The position numbers and the translations under genes are program-made. Of a stretch of 6,269 nt of DNA, positions 5,448 to 6,269 are shown piece by piece. The number at the start of each line of letters is the position of its first letter. Position 1 is the stretch's first letter. The notes beneath the pieces were generated by a model. The model did no database searches. It was not told the DNA's origin and saw only the letters and a list, made by a program, of their open reading frames with translations. Source of the DNA: CAVPRW01 sp046727435 [NCBI: bacterium] (GTDB taxonomy: Bacteria > Tectomicrobia > Entotheonellia > J063); contig JBKPCR010000382.1 in assembly GCA_046727435.1 (NCBI GenBank), forward strand, positions 1 through 6,269, given 5' to 3'.

Positions 5448-6269
5448 ATGTTTCTAGGTGGGGGAGTGTATGACGAGCGAAGTCGGTCACGCCGGCGAGA
5501 CCTGATGATCTTGCTCGTGGTGGCGCTTTTGATGCTCATGGCTGGGAGGGTGCGATCGCAACCGGCAGCGGGCAGTGGTGCCGATGTCGCTGCGAAGGTG
5601 AATGGTGTGCCCATCACCACGCTGGAGCTGAACCGATCCTTCCAGGCTCACGTGCAAGTTCCCTACTCGACGGTTCAGGAAGATCCGCGCGCCAAGGAAG
5701 TTCTGCGCCAGATCCTCGACAACCTCATCGATCGCGAATTACTCCTCCAACGGGCCAAATCGCTCAAGATGGCCGTGCCCGCGCAACAGGTCGACACCCA
5801 GATGCAGCAACTGCTGCAGCGGTTTCCCTCCAAAGAGGCGTTCGACCAAGCCTTAACGGCCCAAAATCTCACCCTGGACTCGGTGAAGAAAGATGTCGAA
5901 AGTCAGCTCCTGCGGCAGCAGTTAGTGAAGAAGGAAATCCTCGACAAAGTGAACGTCAGCGCTGGCGATGTCCAAACCTTTTATGACAAAAATAAAGATA
6001 AATATGTGGAAGAGGAGCAGGTCCGCGCCCGCCACATTCTCATCAAAGTGCCGCCAGAAGTGAGCCCGACAGATGAGGCCAAGCTCAAGGGAAAGGCCGA
6101 TGACGCCTTGAAACGGGCGAAACAGGGAGAAGACTTCGCAGGCTTGGCCACAGAGTTGTCTGACGATGGCTCGAAGGAAAACGGTGGGGATCTCGGCTTC
6201 TTTCCGCGCGGCCGCATGGTGCCGGCCTTCGAAGAGGTGGCCTTCACCCTCCAGCCGGGCCAGACGAGT
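5448..6269 (+). CDS. SurA/PpiC-type parvulin peptidyl-prolyl isomerase (partial, 3' end outside the window)
   Basis: The first 274 residues of a periplasmic folding factor; the frame is still open at the window edge. The N-terminus has an unusually long basic region (DERSRSRRRD, 9-18), then a hydrophobic segment LMILLVVALLMLMAG (19-33), which is a signal peptide or membrane anchor. No lipobox cysteine is seen, so it is not an obvious PrsA-type lipoprotein. Residues about 47-170 form a SurA-N-like helical chaperone domain (AAKVNGVPITTLEL; ILDNLIDRELLLQRA). A PpiC parvulin domain starts at about 192 with VRARHILIKV (H196 is the family His) and continues through FAGLATELSDDGSKENGGDL and GFFPRGRMVPAFEEVAF. 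The family catalyses cis-trans isomerisation of prolyl bonds and assists folding of exported and outer-membrane proteins. The total length is unknown; homologs are typically 300-450 residues. It is separated from the glycosylase by 165 bases and probably has its own promoter. Confidence 0.92.
   Translation, partial: MFLGGGVYDERSRSRRRDLMILLVVALLMLMAGRVRSQPAAGSGADVAAKVNGVPITTLELNRSFQAHVQVPYSTVQEDPRAKEVLRQILDNLIDRELLLQRAKSLKMAVPAQQVDTQMQQLLQRFPSKEAFDQALTAQNLTLDSVKKDVESQLLRQQLVKKEILDKVNVSAGDVQTFYDKNKDKYVEEEQVRARHILIKVPPEVSPTDEAKLKGKADDALKRAKQGEDFAGLATELSDDGSKENGGDLGFFPRGRMVPAFEEVAFTLQPGQTS

Overview
The window looks like a bacterial chromosomal segment of moderately high GC with ordinary sigma70-type signals. 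The last gene encodes a periplasmic (SurA/PpiC-type) folding factor, which points to a diderm bacterium. Gene content and style would fit an environmental lineage such as Nitrospirota or a proteobacterium, but no marker here fixes the taxon.

Layout. (1) Bases 1-1247 are the remains of integron-type tyrosine recombinases. The intact C-terminal end of one integrase comes first (1-96). A second, full-length but dead integron integrase follows in the same orientation (about 279-1247). It has two in-frame TAG codons and two single-base frameshifts, and four of its six catalytic residues are substituted. No convincing attC site was found. (2) Bases 1306-3229 carry two minus-strand genes separated by 4 bases: a xylose-isomerase-like TIM-barrel protein, then an alkaline-phosphatase-superfamily hydrolase that resembles phosphonoacetate hydrolase PhnA. 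A TTGACA-N16-GATAAT promoter drives them. (3) The 219-base divergent region 3230-3448 also holds an extended -10 promoter for the plus strand. (4) Bases 3449-5282 carry two plus-strand genes: an M24 (Xaa-Pro peptidase-like) metalloenzyme with all five metal ligands, and a 3-methyladenine DNA glycosylase of the AAG/Mpg family. (5) From 5448 to the window edge runs the N-terminal part of a SurA-like parvulin prolyl isomerase with its own strong ribosome binding site.

How the parts relate. The minus-strand pair is probably co-transcribed and may act on a related phosphorylated or phosphonate substrate; no transporter or other pathway gene is present to name it. The M24 enzyme and the glycosylase may share a transcript but have no obvious common pathway. 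The integrase remnants abut the 3' end of the minus-strand operon and look like an inactivated mobile-integron scar beside housekeeping genes. I see no clearly new biological system. The most unusual signals are the pattern of catalytic losses in the dead integrase and the endonuclease IV-like ligand set of the TIM-barrel protein.
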